Shown here: positions 1-9,479 of the stretch, piece after piece
Numbering within the stretch: the stretch's first letter is position 1
Layout: the number at the start of each line of letters is the position of its first letter
NCBI RefSeq assembly: GCF_000419525.1
Contig: NZ_ATTE01000002.1
Span: 1 to 64,000 of the forward strand
Length of the DNA: 64,000 nt
Direction of reading: 5' to 3'
Source: Leucothrix mucor DSM 2157
Lineage (GTDB): Bacteria > Pseudomonadota > Gammaproteobacteria > Thiotrichales > Thiotrichaceae
Made by a program: the position numbers and the translations under genes
Notes under the pieces: generated by a model
What the model was told of the DNA's origin: nothing
The model's input: the letters and a program-made list of their open reading frames with translations, nothing else
Databases searched by the model: none

Positions 1-872
1 GCATTCCGGTATCGGTTGGATTTGGTTCCACCAAAACGCTGGCCAAACTTGCCAACCGAGTCTCCAAAAAAAGGGCTGGATTAAATGGTGTATTTAATCT
101 ATCAGATGCCGAAGACCTGGATATGGTGCTGGCGACAGTAGCCGTTGCTGATGTCTGGGGTGTCGGTCAGCGCTGGGCTGAAAGACTTAAACAACAAGGT
201 ATTTACACCGCACTAGACCTTAAAAACTGTGATTCAGGTACCATAAAACAACGCTTTAATGTGGTGTTAGCCAGAACCGTTCAGGAGCTTCAAGGTATGT
301 CGTGTATTGAGCTGGAAGAGACTCAGGCAGATCGCCAGCAGGTTCTATGTTCACGTTCCTTTGGCGTGAGAGTCACTGAGTTTCAAGATATGCGAGCCGC
401 TATCACCCACTTCGTATCCCGAGCATCTGAGAAGCTACGCTCTCAGAAGCTGTTAGCCAATGCTATCAGCGTCCATATCAGCACTAGCCCATTTGATGAG
501 CGCCGTGAGTATTATAACAATGCGACCACCAGACAGTTAACGATTGCTAGTGATGATACCCGCGAATTAACCGCGTTAGCGCAACACCTACTAAAGACTA
601 TTTACTTACCAGGTCAGAGTTATCAAAGAGCGGGGGTATTGTTAATAGATCTGGTTCCACACCGCTTTCAACAACAAGACCTATTTGAAAAGACCAATCA
701 AAGCCAACATTCTGTTGCCTTAATGAGTACCTTAGACATGATCAATGCGAAAATGGGAAACGGGACCTTGCGATTTGCTGGTGAAGGGTTTGAGGCTGGC
801 TGGCGTATGAAACAAGGACTCCGTTCACCTCGTTATACCACACAATACTCAGAGCTAAAGTCTGTTCGTTAG
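1..872 (+). CDS. umuC: DNA polymerase V subunit UmuC, 3' part
   Basis: This is the C-terminal portion of a UmuC-type Y-family translesion polymerase; the reading frame is open from base 3, so the 5' end lies outside the window. The first visible residues, IPVSVGFGSTKTLAKLANR, are the typical UmuC finger/palm segment. They are followed by the helix-hairpin-helix (DVWGVGQRWAERL) and the little-finger domain, which begins near RSFGVRVTEFQDM. The enzyme copies damaged DNA during the SOS response together with cleaved UmuD; no umuD is visible because the gene is cut. Plasmid-borne umuDC/rumAB operons are common on conjugative elements. The gene ends about 190 bp before a convergent nuclease gene. 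Confidence 0.93.
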   Translation, partial: IPVSVGFGSTKTLAKLANRVSKKRAGLNGVFNLSDAEDLDMVLATVAVADVWGVGQRWAERLKQQGIYTALDLKNCDSGTIKQRFNVVLARTVQELQGMSCIELEETQADRQQVLCSRSFGVRVTEFQDMRAAITHFVSRASEKLRSQKLLANAISVHISTSPFDERREYYNNATTRQLTIASDDTRELTALAQHLLKTIYLPGQSYQRAGVLLIDLVPHRFQQQDLFEKTNQSQHSVALMSTLDMINAKMGNGTLRFAGEGFEAGWRMKQGLRSPRYTTQYSELKSVR

Positions 873-889
873 CTACTTGAGTGTTGAAT

Positions 890-922
890 GGGTTGCCCCA
901 TGCTCCAAGCATGAGACAACCC
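890..922. other. Hairpin between umuC and nuclease gene
   Basis: GGGTTG (890-895) pairs with CAACCC (917-922), and an inner CATGCT (899-904) pairs with AGCATG (908-913). It lies 18 bp past the umuC stop between convergent genes, so it may end transcription, but there is no clear T-run on either side. Confidence 0.45.
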
Positions 923-1060
923 AAAGGGGAATGCACTAAGGGCTTTTCTTAGCGACCAGAGAATAGTAGTCCTGTTTTGAAGTTGTTCCTATGTATTCCG
1001 CTTTTATTTAGTGAGCTGATAAGTTTTACAACGAAAAGCAACATGTCTGTTTTTCTGAGA

Positions 1061-1780
1061 CTAGGGACAAGAAGTATCACACTGTTGGTTACACGGGATC
1101 CCATCATGATTACCATCCAGCCGTGAGATATTACAGGTCTCCAAGTAAAAACAGGCTTCACGACATGAAGTCATTTGCTTGCAAAAGCGCTTCGAGTCGC
1201 AACTAAAGTGCTCTGGTGTAATGGGGTTTTCAGTAAGTACTGATACTGTGCTTTTACTAGTTCTGACGCCTTTTCGCCAATCCGAGGGTGTAATTGGATT
1301 AGGTTCAGACCATAAGCCGACCACATCAGACTTTGCCTGAACTTCAGCTTTTGCATACAAGGCTCTGTCATCAGGCGACTGCTCTAATTGATATTTTTTA
1401 TAATGCCAAGCATACCCTGCGGAAACCATCGATAAGTTAACATCCCTACCCTGATACCAAATAACACCGACCAGTCGGCGGTATCGATCCAGTTTGTTAC
1501 CGGCTATACACACCTGCTTTTGATTGACCTGTTTTGCAAGGTACTTACCAGCGGCTTTTCCATAAGCTTGCTTACGTTCAGGAGCATCAATACCAGCTAA
1601 CCGTATCGTATGTGTAGCATTGTCAGAGTCGAGAACTTTAACGGTATCGCCATCAGTCACCTTAATCACTTTCCCAGAAACAGCACATAGCCCTAATGGC
1701 TGCGATAGGTTTTCAGCAATACTCATTTCACTGATCAAACCCAGTGACAGCAGAGCAAAAAATATTAATATTTTCATCAT
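1061..1780 (-). CDS. Secreted thermonuclease-like protein with Excalibur-like C-terminus
   Basis: About 239 residues. A signal peptide (MMKILIFFALLSLGLISEMS) is followed by an SNase-like fold (staphylococcal nuclease family). The motifs VTDGDTVKV, IRLAGIDAPE, YGKAAGKYL and DRYRRLVGVIW contain the expected Asp/Arg/Glu catalytic residues. The C-terminus has paired cysteines and LDGNHDGIPCNQQC, which resembles the Excalibur calcium-binding motif DxDxDGxxCE. The start at 1780 (or the next ATG, 1777) is chosen because AGGA lies 5-8 bases upstream; the longer frame to 1798 lacks a ribosome site. Such nucleases are common plasmid cargo and probably act in the periplasm or outside the cell. It is transcribed towards umuC. 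Confidence 0.88.
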   Translation of the reverse strand: MMKILIFFALLSLGLISEMSIAENLSQPLGLCAVSGKVIKVTDGDTVKVLDSDNATHTIRLAGIDAPERKQAYGKAAGKYLAKQVNQKQVCIAGNKLDRYRRLVGVIWYQGRDVNLSMVSAGYAWHYKKYQLEQSPDDRALYAKAEVQAKSDVVGLWSEPNPITPSDWRKGVRTSKSTVSVLTENPITPEHFSCDSKRFCKQMTSCREACFYLETCNISRLDGNHDGIPCNQQCDTSCP

Positions 1781-1917
1781 ATCAGTCCTAAAAACCACTT
1801 TTATTATTTTATTTTAACCCATTACGATATATCCGGTTTTAGCAGATTATCTTCCTGTACTATTACTCGCCATCAACGTTCATACACAGCGTAATCCGAA
1901 CAAGAGATGCCATAAGC

Positions 1918-2205
1918 GTGAAAATTATTTCAAAAACTGATGCTGATTACACTGCTGTATTAGCGGTGAATCATCTCAAATGTTACTTAAATGGGACTTT
2001 AATATCTCACTTAGCAGTACGAAATAAAGCTGAGGCACAAGCGATCATCGACTACTGGTCAACTAGAAAGTGCGCTCTTTATGATGCACAGCGCTTTTAT
2101 GACCTTAGCCAAGCCCATCCTGAAGTCAAAATGGATGACATGTACTTTTCACCCAGTCGAAGGTCAATTCTTTATCGAGGCTCTGTACTCACGTATGACG
2201 TATAG
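1918..2205 (+). CDS. Small hypothetical protein, paralogue of the one at 4196
   Basis: A 95-residue protein of unknown function with a GTG start. It shares its layout with the 94-residue protein at 4196-4480: MKI start, an L-x-CYLNGTLI / L-EVFFNGETM segment, a middle block ending in DA-x-x-F, and the C-terminal motif S-x-x-R-x-SILYRG. The two flank the AbiE genes, so the AbiE cassette may have inserted between duplicated genes or the pair may have arisen with it. There is no signal peptide or transmembrane segment. I do not recognise the family. Confidence 0.6.
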   Translation: MKIISKTDADYTAVLAVNHLKCYLNGTLISHLAVRNKAEAQAIIDYWSTRKCALYDAQRFYDLSQAHPEVKMDDMYFSPSRRSILYRGSVLTYDV

Positions 2206-2247
2206 ACACTATTAATCGATTTCAGAAGGTATCGGCACTCTAAATAT

Positions 2248-2312
2248 TGACAAGATTACTTATCCGCTGTATATGTCCTTAGGACATATACAGCGGATAA
2301 GTAATCTTGTCA
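2248..2312. promoter_or_regulatory. 65-bp near-perfect palindrome overlapping the AbiEi start
   Basis: A 32-bp left arm (2248-2279), beginning TGACAAGATTACTTATCC, is an exact inverted copy of the right arm (2281-2312), separated by a single base. The AbiEi TTG start codon (2307) lies inside the right arm. AbiEi antitoxins are known to repress their own operon by binding inverted repeats, so this is the obvious operator. As RNA it would fold into a very stable hairpin holding the start codon. Confidence 0.8.
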
Positions 2313-3185
2313 GATAAAAAAACATTAGCGGTTGAACTGCAACAAACGATACTCACCGAGCACTCAGAAGCACTAATCAGTCGGTATGAATTTGTAAAGT
2401 ATCGGGCAGCACTGAAGCGACAAGAGCAGGACACGGCCATTCTGAGAAGTGCGCACATCAACACGTTAATCAAAACATTTATCAATACCGGAATCATCAC
2501 TCCAGTACAGGACTTGCCCGTCTATAAATTAGTGGGTCACCCAGCTCCCTCGGCACAGCAGGTAATCTGCAAGCTAAATCCATTTTGTTACTTGTCTCAC
2601 TTAAGTGCGATGGAGTGGCATCACCTGACAGATCGTATCCCTCACTCTCTCCATGTAGTGACCTGCAGTGCGGCACAGTTCAAACAGCTAGCTTCTGAAC
2701 TAGCTGCGGCCGATTTCCCAAATGATCAGCGCATCCCTTTTGTACCGGTCAAGCCTTATACTATTCAGGAGAAAATTCTGGACCGACAGATTGAGGTACA
2801 CCAACGCAAGCTGTTTAAGAATCCACTGCCACTAGATGATAGTGGTGGGGTTCGAGTGGCCTCGATTGGCCAAACCTTTTTAGACATGCTGAAGGAGCCC
2901 GAGTTTTGTGGCGGTTTCGCGCATGTGCTGAACGTCTTTGAGGATCACGCCGCGCACTATTTATCCATCATTGTTAAAGCCACTGAGCGCGATGGCAAGC
3001 CCATTGATAAGGTCCGTATGGGCTATGTACTGGAAGAACACTTAGGTCTCTCTCACCCCAAAATAGAAACATGGAAGACGCTGGCACAGCGTGGAGGCTC
3101 CAGAGTATTAGTTGCGGGGCAGCCCTTTAGTGAAACGTATTCCGAAACCTGGAGTCTTTCGATAAACTTGCCCGATGGAATCTAA
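2307..3185 (+). CDS. abiEi: AbiEi-type antitoxin (type IV toxin-antitoxin)
   Basis: A 292-residue protein. Its N-terminal part looks like a winged helix (EALISRYEFVKYRAALKRQ). A central AbiEi-like segment (LNPFCYLSHLSAMEWHHL) is followed by the C-terminal domain with RVASIGQTFLDMLKEPEFCG and the RMGYVLEEHLGL motif. The start is a TTG at 2307, the only plausible start because an in-frame stop precedes it and no in-frame ATG follows for a long way. In the family, AbiEi neutralises AbiEii and represses the operon through inverted repeats; here the start codon sits inside a palindrome. The gene overlaps the toxin gene by 11 bases, indicating translational coupling. Confidence 0.85.
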   Translation: MSDKKTLAVELQQTILTEHSEALISRYEFVKYRAALKRQEQDTAILRSAHINTLIKTFINTGIITPVQDLPVYKLVGHPAPSAQQVICKLNPFCYLSHLSAMEWHHLTDRIPHSLHVVTCSAAQFKQLASELAAADFPNDQRIPFVPVKPYTIQEKILDRQIEVHQRKLFKNPLPLDDSGGVRVASIGQTFLDMLKEPEFCGGFAHVLNVFEDHAAHYLSIIVKATERDGKPIDKVRMGYVLEEHLGLSHPKIETWKTLAQRGGSRVLVAGQPFSETYSETWSLSINLPDGI

Positions 3186-4053
3186 TATCGCCGAATGGGT
3201 CAAGGCAGCCCCAGCGGATCGCCGCTTATTCAGGCAGGCTGTTCATCTGATCTTGCATGGTATTGGTGGTGATGAATACCTGCGTATGAACATGATCATG
3301 AAAGGCGGTATGTTGCTAGGAATTCGATACCAAAGCTCTCGTTATACAGAAGATATCGATTTCTCAATTGGCCATCAGCTCCAGGACATCAATCAGCAAC
3401 ATTTTTCTGACTTACTCAAAGATGCCTTAGTGGTTGCAGAGGATGAGTTGCCGTATCAAGTCACCTGCCGGCTTCAGTCATTAAAAGTCCAACCCAAACA
3501 GGGCGGCACCTTCCCCTCTCTTAAAATGCAAATCGCTTACTCAGACCCCAGAGACCAGCGAAGCATGCAACGTATTGAACGAGGAGACTCGCCCAAAACC
3601 GTTAAAATTGATTACAGCTTTAATGAAGCCAGTTATCAAATCGAAGAACTTAGCCTTGCGGGTGAAGAGGTCATTCAAGCTTATGCGTTAGTGGATATTA
3701 TCGCTGAAAAATTAAGGTCAGTGATTCAACAAGTGGTTAGAAAACGTAACCGGCGACAAGACATCTATGATCTTTGGTATTTGCTAACAACCTGCCCCCC
3801 ACTATCTGAGGCAGAAAAACAGCAAGTCCTAAATAGCTTTAAACGCAAGTCAGCAGCGCGCTTAGACGCCTCTTTGATTCAAGCCTCCACCTTCAGCAGA
3901 CCAGATGTAAGAGCCGCCTCACTTGTTGGGTACGAATTACTAAAGGATGAGGTCATGGGCGAGCTACCGAGATTTGATCTGGCCTATAACCATGTATGCG
4001 AGTTTTATGAGTCTCTACCTTGGTCATCTTTTGGGTCTTCGAACAGCATTTAA
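3175..4053 (+). CDS. abiEii: AbiEii-type nucleotidyltransferase toxin
   Basis: A 292-residue protein of the AbiEii/AbiGii family. The nucleotidyltransferase core is visible as KGGMLLGIRYQSSRYTEDID, with the GG and D-x-D residues that bind nucleotide and metal. A third acidic strand (TVKIDYS) and the downstream EKLRS...RRQDIYDLWYLL motif are typical of the family. These toxins modify tRNA or other targets to halt growth, either on phage infection or on plasmid loss. It overlaps the antitoxin stop by 11 bases and shares its operon. No missing catalytic residue is apparent, so it is probably active. Confidence 0.9.
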   Translation: MESNIAEWVKAAPADRRLFRQAVHLILHGIGGDEYLRMNMIMKGGMLLGIRYQSSRYTEDIDFSIGHQLQDINQQHFSDLLKDALVVAEDELPYQVTCRLQSLKVQPKQGGTFPSLKMQIAYSDPRDQRSMQRIERGDSPKTVKIDYSFNEASYQIEELSLAGEEVIQAYALVDIIAEKLRSVIQQVVRKRNRRQDIYDLWYLLTTCPPLSEAEKQQVLNSFKRKSAARLDASLIQASTFSRPDVRAASLVGYELLKDEVMGELPRFDLAYNHVCEFYESLPWSSFGSSNSI

Positions 4054-4195
4054 GTATCGATTACCGTCTTATTTTAATCAAATAAAGGCCTATCTTTTAA
4101 GTTAAAAGCCAGACTGCTTAAATATATTTCACTATTGTTTCGATCTGGTATTATGTGCATTAATAGATCAATGTATATAGAAAGGCATAGTTTTA

Positions 4196-4480
4196 ATGAA
4201 AATTAACTCCCCTGATGACTCTCGATACCAAGCAAACTGGGCTCTTGGTTCTCTGGAAGTATTCTTTAATGGCGAAACTATGGGTAAAACCCATGTTCCT
4301 GATCTTAAAGATACTAAAAAAATACTTAACTGTGTTGTGAAAAATAAAGCCACGCTTCAAGATGCCACCTACTTCAATGAGGCCTCTAAGCAGATGATTG
4401 GAGTGGATATTCTAGAAATGAGCTTCTCAAAAGATCGCCTAAGTATATTGTATCGAGGAAAATTTTTTGCAGAAGTCTAA
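4196..4480 (+). CDS. Small hypothetical protein, paralogue of the one at 1918
   Basis: A 94-residue protein of unknown function with an ATG start. Its C-terminus SKDRLSILYRGKFFAEV parallels SPSRRSILYRGSVLTYDV of the 95-residue protein at 1918. The similarity continues in the N-terminal strand with the NGE/NGT turn. It follows the AbiE toxin by 142 bp with an AT-rich gap that could hold its own promoter. It has no export signal. Confidence 0.6.
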   Translation: MKINSPDDSRYQANWALGSLEVFFNGETMGKTHVPDLKDTKKILNCVVKNKATLQDATYFNEASKQMIGVDILEMSFSKDRLSILYRGKFFAEV

Positions 4481-4594
4481 ACTAGGCTTCATTTGTGATT
4501 GAGACCAATATCACTGATCACTCAGAAGCCCATCCACTTTTAAATTGAAACGCTTACCTCTTTTGCCGAGACCAATTAGAACTGGGTCGGCTAT

Positions 4595-4856
4595 CAGTGT
4601 ACTGCAACAAGTCTACCGGTCTAGTGTGTTCCAGGTTGCGCCAGGACAGCTCAAACTGCACAGAGGAAGCTTTCAGGCCGCCCGAGTCGCCGCAAAGACA
4701 CTCCCGAACTTGATGTACGGCTTTGCCGCACGTTCGGCAGTTGCGGCCATTCGGGCAGCTCTTACACCATCCTCTGCTGCTTTGACCTGCACTTATGCAA
4801 CGTCGGCGAGATGCTTTCGTAGTTTCTATAATTTACGTCTGCGCCTCCACTAAAGG
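4595..4856 (+). repeat. Leader repeat, Ash-like copy 3 (divergent)
   Basis: About 260 bp, clearly related to the two near-identical repeats at 61039 and 62634: gtctaccggtcta, gttgcgccag, the reading GTCTGCGCCTCCAC near the 3' end, and a shared open frame (AARVAAKTLPNLMYGFAAR... against ALRVASETLPCFMRGFATR...). The frame resembles P4-phage Ash-type ORFs, so it is more likely a structured leader or regulatory element than a real gene. It lies about 200 bp upstream of the 222-residue gene at 5055. Confidence 0.6.
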
Positions 4857-5054
4857 TGGCTTTGCCAGTCAAAGACTAAGACTGTTTAACTAGTTCTCAA
4901 GAACAACGAATTTATCTTTATTGCTCAAATTCCTGTCATGTTTCCAGGCCATTTATTTCGTAAATTACATGCTTTAGCATTTTTATATATTCAGACGGCA
5001 TAAGGCATGATATAAAATTAAACAGATAAGAAAATCACTCCTTGGAACTTGATC

Positions 5055-5723
5055 ATGATATCAATAATAAAAAAAACAATAACAGGCTTCTCACTTATGC
5101 CCAGCTCCAGCTATGCGGGCCATGCAATCTCGTTGCATCATAGGAATGGGTGGTTTACTAAGCTAAAGGTTGATACTGACCCTCTCCCTTCGGCATCAGA
5201 CTTGTTTAAGCCGACTAACCAAGTGAATGACATGCAGGATACAGAACATTGCTCCGCTCGTTGGAAAACAGTCTCGATCCATTTAGACGATGATGAGTTT
5301 GTCTGCGCCAGCTTAGTGAGTGCATTTAACCAGTTACATCCTGAAGCAAAAATACTTAATATCATCTGGAATAACAAATCTGCGGCTCAATACCGTTGTA
5401 CTCAGGAGACCTGCACAATTAGTGACATCGTGCGTTTAATTGATGGCAGTGCTTTACACTCTGAAAAGGCGAAAGCCAACTTTCAAGATACTAGTATTGA
5501 TGAAGGAACAAGAATACTGTGGTCTAAACTACATTTTGCAGGTATAGATCCAACTAAGCTACCTAGCTTTGAGGCTATTGAAAATGGCTGCCTACACTTT
5601 CCGTTAAGAAGTACTATCGCAATTTACACTGACTCAAAAACCAGAGTCGCCTACCTAGACTGGGTTATGGCTGTCATTAAGGACTTTAACCAACTGATCA
5701 AACACAATCGAGTATCCGCTTAA
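5055..5723 (+). CDS. Hypothetical protein with a frameshifted paralogue at 50240
   Basis: About 222 residues, function unknown. The ATG at 5055 has GGA 8 bases upstream. Distinctive segments are SARWKTVSIHLDDDEFV, FNQLHPEAKILNIIWN, a cysteine pair (YRCTQETCTI), DEGTRILWSKLHFAGI and TRVAYLDWVMAVIKDF. The same order of segments occurs in the broken gene at 50240-50726 (minus strand), so this is an element-borne family in two copies. The two cysteines are conserved in the copy. There is no clear signal peptide, although residues 1-25 are mildly hydrophobic. Confidence 0.7.
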   Translation: MISIIKKTITGFSLMPSSSYAGHAISLHHRNGWFTKLKVDTDPLPSASDLFKPTNQVNDMQDTEHCSARWKTVSIHLDDDEFVCASLVSAFNQLHPEAKILNIIWNNKSAAQYRCTQETCTISDIVRLIDGSALHSEKAKANFQDTSIDEGTRILWSKLHFAGIDPTKLPSFEAIENGCLHFPLRSTIAIYTDSKTRVAYLDWVMAVIKDFNQLIKHNRVSA

Positions 5724-5808
5724 TGACATCCATATCATCCGCTCTACAAACATAATGAAGCAACAGAATTTGAGATTTCTTGAAGCTGCAAATATCGTTA
5801 TAGGGGTA

Positions 5809-5991
5809 TTAGCTTTTAGCTACTGCTAACTCTGCTTTGTACCTTGGACACTGATAGGTGTTCATTACTAACTCCAGAGTTTTCAACTGTGACAGCTTCA
5901 GTGGAGTAGGGTCCTCAGTCTCGCTAACCTCATTCTGAAGGGTTGCATGTTGGCGCCGGATTTTACAATCATCATAGAAGGACTTATTCAT
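5809..5991 (-). CDS. Possible small hypothetical protein
   Basis: A 60-residue frame (MNKSFYDDCKIRRQHATLQN...) starting at the ATG at 5991. Residues are mostly polar, ending MNTYQCPRYKAELAVAKS. There is no good ribosome site and no recognised family. It sits alone between the 222-residue gene and the transfer operon; it may not be a gene. Confidence 0.3.
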   Translation of the reverse strand: MNKSFYDDCKIRRQHATLQNEVSETEDPTPLKLSQLKTLELVMNTYQCPRYKAELAVAKS

Positions 5992-6027
5992 TATTTTTAT
6001 ACCTAATTGATTGGGGGTAGACAGCAT

Positions 6028-6440
6028 GGTGGGGAAAATACTGTGGGGATATTATTAAACACTTTGATGAACTATTGTTAATCATTAGACCAGCGGATAT
6101 TCATTGGCTCTTTGTTCTTTATGATGGCCTAACAACATATTAGAGCCAGTCCACACATACTATGTTTCCTAAAGTCACTACTCCGGCAGAGCTACAAACA
6201 CTCAGATAGTCACACAACACAGCCGCCTCACAGAGACAGTGTGTTGTCCACAAAATCTGTGGATAAGCGTGTTGATAGCAAAACAACAACCACCGTAGCG
6301 TGAGGCAGGCCTACATTTTAACCAAAATGGTTATTAATCAATCAACTAGAGTACAAGCAAAAAAGAAAACCTCATGACTTCATCAGATAACTCTTTTTTA
6401 CCTTAGGCCGATTCAATCATAACGGTGTCACAGTGACTCA
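6028..6440. other. Non-coding end region of the transfer operon
   Basis: About 410 bp without a convincing gene, just past the last transfer gene. It holds an inverted repeat ACAACACA (6214-6221) / TGTGTTGT (6240-6247), which could form a stem in the transcript, followed by TGTGGATAAG, which matches a DnaA box. No T-rich terminator tail is visible. Confidence 0.4.
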
Positions 6441-8010
6441 TTACTTCCCAACCGAAGCTTTGGTTTTAACACCTCTAGCATAGCTATTAGCTAAGCCTAC
6501 ACCGCCACTCATTGCCGAGTTACTGGCAGATGACACCCCACTCATCGCAGACCCCATAGAGCTCGCCGCCCGACCGCCCATTGAGACCACTAACAGGATC
6601 CACAAATAGGTAAAGACCGCATAGCTACTTAGAATCACCAGATCCCAGGCTACGCGGCCCATGGATACCTGACCAACAAAGTAATTCTGATCTGACCATA
6701 CAGCTTGTAAAACGACCTGATCAAGCCAAGTAACGATGTGCCAGATTCCTGGCAATAAAAACAGCCCAAAAATGGTTACCATTGTCGAGACAATACTACT
6801 GGGTTGATAGCGTCCAAATAGAATCAGAAACGGCAAAATAATGACGATAAACATGACCACAACGCCCTGTAAAATCGGCAAGGCAAAACGCACAATTGTT
6901 GTGGCGAACTGATTCACAGCATTACCCATGCCGCCCATTAACGCACTCCCCTTTTCAATCGCCCATTGAAAGACACTTCCCTCGCGATTGCCAATCCCTG
7001 CATCACCACCGGATGCTGCCAGATTGGTCCGGGTCAGCTGTCCATACAAAGCCTTATCTGTATCAAAAAACAGGGTACTTAACCCTGCTTGTACGCCACT
7101 GCCATTAAAGTCTGACTGTAAGCGCGTTTTTAACCCAAACCCAGTCAGGCCACCATTATCCCACCAATCAAAACACCCTAAATCACTGAAGCGCTCGCCT
7201 GCCAAATGAGGGGTCAATGGTGGAGCACCACGAGGGATGCAGAGTGATCCAGATCCATTAGGGTCAGTGCTCGGGCAAATAGTATTTTGATAAAAGTAGT
7301 TGGTATAAAACTGATTTCCAGCATAGCCCGTCGCAATCTTCCACTCTTCGGATAAGTCTTCACCTGCCGCATCAATCTGACTTTGAATATGCTGAGTTTC
7401 ACCGGCAACCTGAGTCGCTAACTGAGATCCTGAAATACTCATGGTATACGCATATCGAGCTTGTGCCGGCACCATGCAATGCGCTTTAAAGGATTGATAC
7501 TCATCCAGCAACACGGGATCCTTCACTGCGATTTGTTGGACCTGATGCATCAACTGCCTAACCGTCACCGCAGTGGGCAGAATTTGCTTTAAGGTATGAT
7601 TAAACCCATGCGTAAAGACAATCATGCCATACCAGGCCGGAGGGATTTTAACGGTATCTGGTAACGTTGCCGACAGAGCGCTAAAACCAGAACCGCCACC
7701 GGCTCCGGTTTCAAGACTCGTACCATTATCATAGGCAAAGTTCGCTTTGCTCACCGGAACCATTGGATTTAAAAACAATGCAATCATTAACAATGATAAA
7801 TAGATCTGGATTTCCAGCGTAATCAGGCTGTTGACCGGGTTATAGCGATGCCCTTCCCCGTTACCCCGCCCACCAAAGATAGCCAGATATAGAATGAAGA
7901 AGTAAGGCACCAACCAAATCCCACTCAGAATCAGGAACCCTACGATTTGATTGTTGGCGTACCACCCGAATAAGTGACCGTAAATGCTAAAGCTGCTCCC
8001 CACATCCATG
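6441..8010 (-). CDS. traG: TraG-like (N-terminal domain) conjugation membrane protein
   Basis: About 522 residues, last gene of the transfer operon. It has an N-terminal membrane segment (VGFLILSGIWLVPYFFILYL), a second near residue 75, and a cysteine-containing periplasmic middle region. A cluster of C-terminal transmembrane helices follows (ALPILQGVVVMFIVIILPFL, TMVTIFGLFLLPGIW, LVILSSYAVFTYLWILLVVS) before a Ser/Gly-rich tail. This matches the TraG N-terminal-domain proteins that close PFL-type ICE transfer operons and take part in pilus assembly and mating-pair stabilisation. The long C-terminal TraG extension of F plasmids is absent. The ATG at 8010 is preferred over the upstream TTG because GGGGAG lies 6 bases before it. 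Confidence 0.82.
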
Positions 8011-8020
8011 CTCAACTCCC

Positions 8021-9466
8021 CTATTGTGCTACGCCATACCCCAGCCGTTTGGCTGAGGATGGGTTAGGTATCAAGCGGCTATTACGTAGCTGGTCATCCG
8101 AGTATTGATAGATCTTGCCAATGGTCTCGCTCAATAGTGACTGGGAGACTTTGCGTTCAAACATCAGCATCTCGATATCCTTTTCCAGAATTGCGATTTT
8201 CTGAGCGATCTCCTGTTGTGCAACTTGGTAGCTGCCAATATGCGGCTCATTGCGCCCGGCAATTAATACCCGACGCGCTTCCAAGGCATAGCCAATCACA
8301 TTACTGATTGCAATATCCTCAGCAATTCGACGAATTAAAGCGCCTTCTATTTTTGAGCTTCTGAGGATGTTAAATAAGTCCCGAGGAATCACACTATTAC
8401 CTGACTCCCCCATAATCTGCGTAACCTGCTCAGCAGTAGGCATACCACTCAAAGCCGACAAGGTTCGTAACTTCTGCTGAATAGTCTGCGACTCTTTGCG
8501 TACTTTGCCGGTTAACCCTAAAGCCGGAGTCGACACATCTTGCTCCAGAAACTGACGCGTTAGCAGAACATCCTCTCCACCAAGGCCTGAATCTCCGTCA
8601 TCACTGCCTTGGGTTAACGTGCCAGCGGTTCGCTGCATCACATTGTTATTAATGTCTGGTCTAAACTCCCCAACGACCTCCGCAATCCATTGACCAGCCT
8701 CCTCTGGAGTGTCCCAAATCGACAGCATAGGATCCGTCCCTGTTACCGCTAACTTATTGGTCACAGGTTTACCCAACAGCATGTTAAATCCGGCTTTGGC
8801 CGTATCAGCGATTGGCCTGATCGGTGGCTGGCTATCACCACCGGCAAACTCACCACCCAACCATCTAAGCCCCTCCTTTCCGGAGAAACGACGTACCTCG
8901 TCCACGACCTTTTCTAAATCCTGTTCACCGCGTGCTGCTGCAGTATTCATGGCGGTCACTAAATGGTTCGCTTTAGCAGCCTGAAACCAGCCTTCCAAAT
9001 GATCACGGGATTTGGCCACCTGCTGCTCCATATCCTCCAGATACTTAACCGCCACCTTCGATTTTTCTTCAGCCCGCGTGGTGTAATTTTCATGTAACTG
9101 ACAAGCCAACGGGTTCGCCCTGCAAAAAATATACCCTGGCAAAGCGGAAATTGACGCCGTGATCTCGGTACCAATTCCAACCAGCTTCGACTCCACTTCA
9201 TTTTGAATGTTGTTTAGGGTTTGCTTGATTGAGTACACCGGATCAAACACCCCACTACCAAACATCATTGCAAAGTCACGGCGCAGCATCAGGTTCGTCG
9301 GCACGTCCACTCCACCGACTTCCCGAATCCCTGTTCCGCTGCCGATGCTGTAAAAGAACTGAGTCATATCATAAGGTGGTAACACCGGCTCTTCGGCATA
9401 ACTGCTGGTACTTAGCAGGCATAAAGTCGCCGCCGCTAATTGTGGGTATCGCATCCGTTTAATCAT
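8021..9466 (-). CDS. TraH-like integrating conjugative element protein (TIGR03755 type)
   Basis: About 481 residues, exported. The start at 9466 is followed by a signal peptide (YPQLAAATLCLLSTSSYAEE) and has GGAG 8 bases upstream; the longer frame has none. The body is rich in heptad-like helices (SRDHLEGWFQAAKANHL; QEIAQKIAILEKDIEML) and has two close cysteines (IFCRANPLACQLHENY). Position and length between TraG-like and TraU-like genes fit the PFL_4711/TIGR03755 family, the TraH-equivalent envelope component of MPF_G systems. It lies 13 bp after the TraU-like gene. Confidence 0.78.
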   Translation of the reverse strand: MIKRMRYPQLAAATLCLLSTSSYAEEPVLPPYDMTQFFYSIGSGTGIREVGGVDVPTNLMLRRDFAMMFGSGVFDPVYSIKQTLNNIQNEVESKLVGIGTEITASISALPGYIFCRANPLACQLHENYTTRAEEKSKVAVKYLEDMEQQVAKSRDHLEGWFQAAKANHLVTAMNTAAARGEQDLEKVVDEVRRFSGKEGLRWLGGEFAGGDSQPPIRPIADTAKAGFNMLLGKPVTNKLAVTGTDPMLSIWDTPEEAGQWIAEVVGEFRPDINNNVMQRTAGTLTQGSDDGDSGLGGEDVLLTRQFLEQDVSTPALGLTGKVRKESQTIQQKLRTLSALSGMPTAEQVTQIMGESGNSVIPRDLFNILRSSKIEGALIRRIAEDIAISNVIGYALEARRVLIAGRNEPHIGSYQVAQQEIAQKIAILEKDIEMLMFERKVSQSLLSETIGKIYQYSDDQLRNSRLIPNPSSAKRLGYGVAQ

Positions 9467-9479
9467 CTGTCGTTCTCCG

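Noticed and set aside
949-1371. Two short minus-strand frames inside the nuclease gene and its end
   Set aside because: Shadow frames of the thermonuclease gene, without their own signals.
4545-4853. 102-residue plus-strand frame
   Set aside because: It overlaps the Ash-like leader repeat, has no ribosome site and matches the frame in copies at 61079 and 62674. Treated as part of the repeat, not as a gene.
6259-6268. Second replication origin from the DnaA-box-like TGTGGATAAG
   Set aside because: A single box without iterons or an initiator gene nearby; not enough for an origin.
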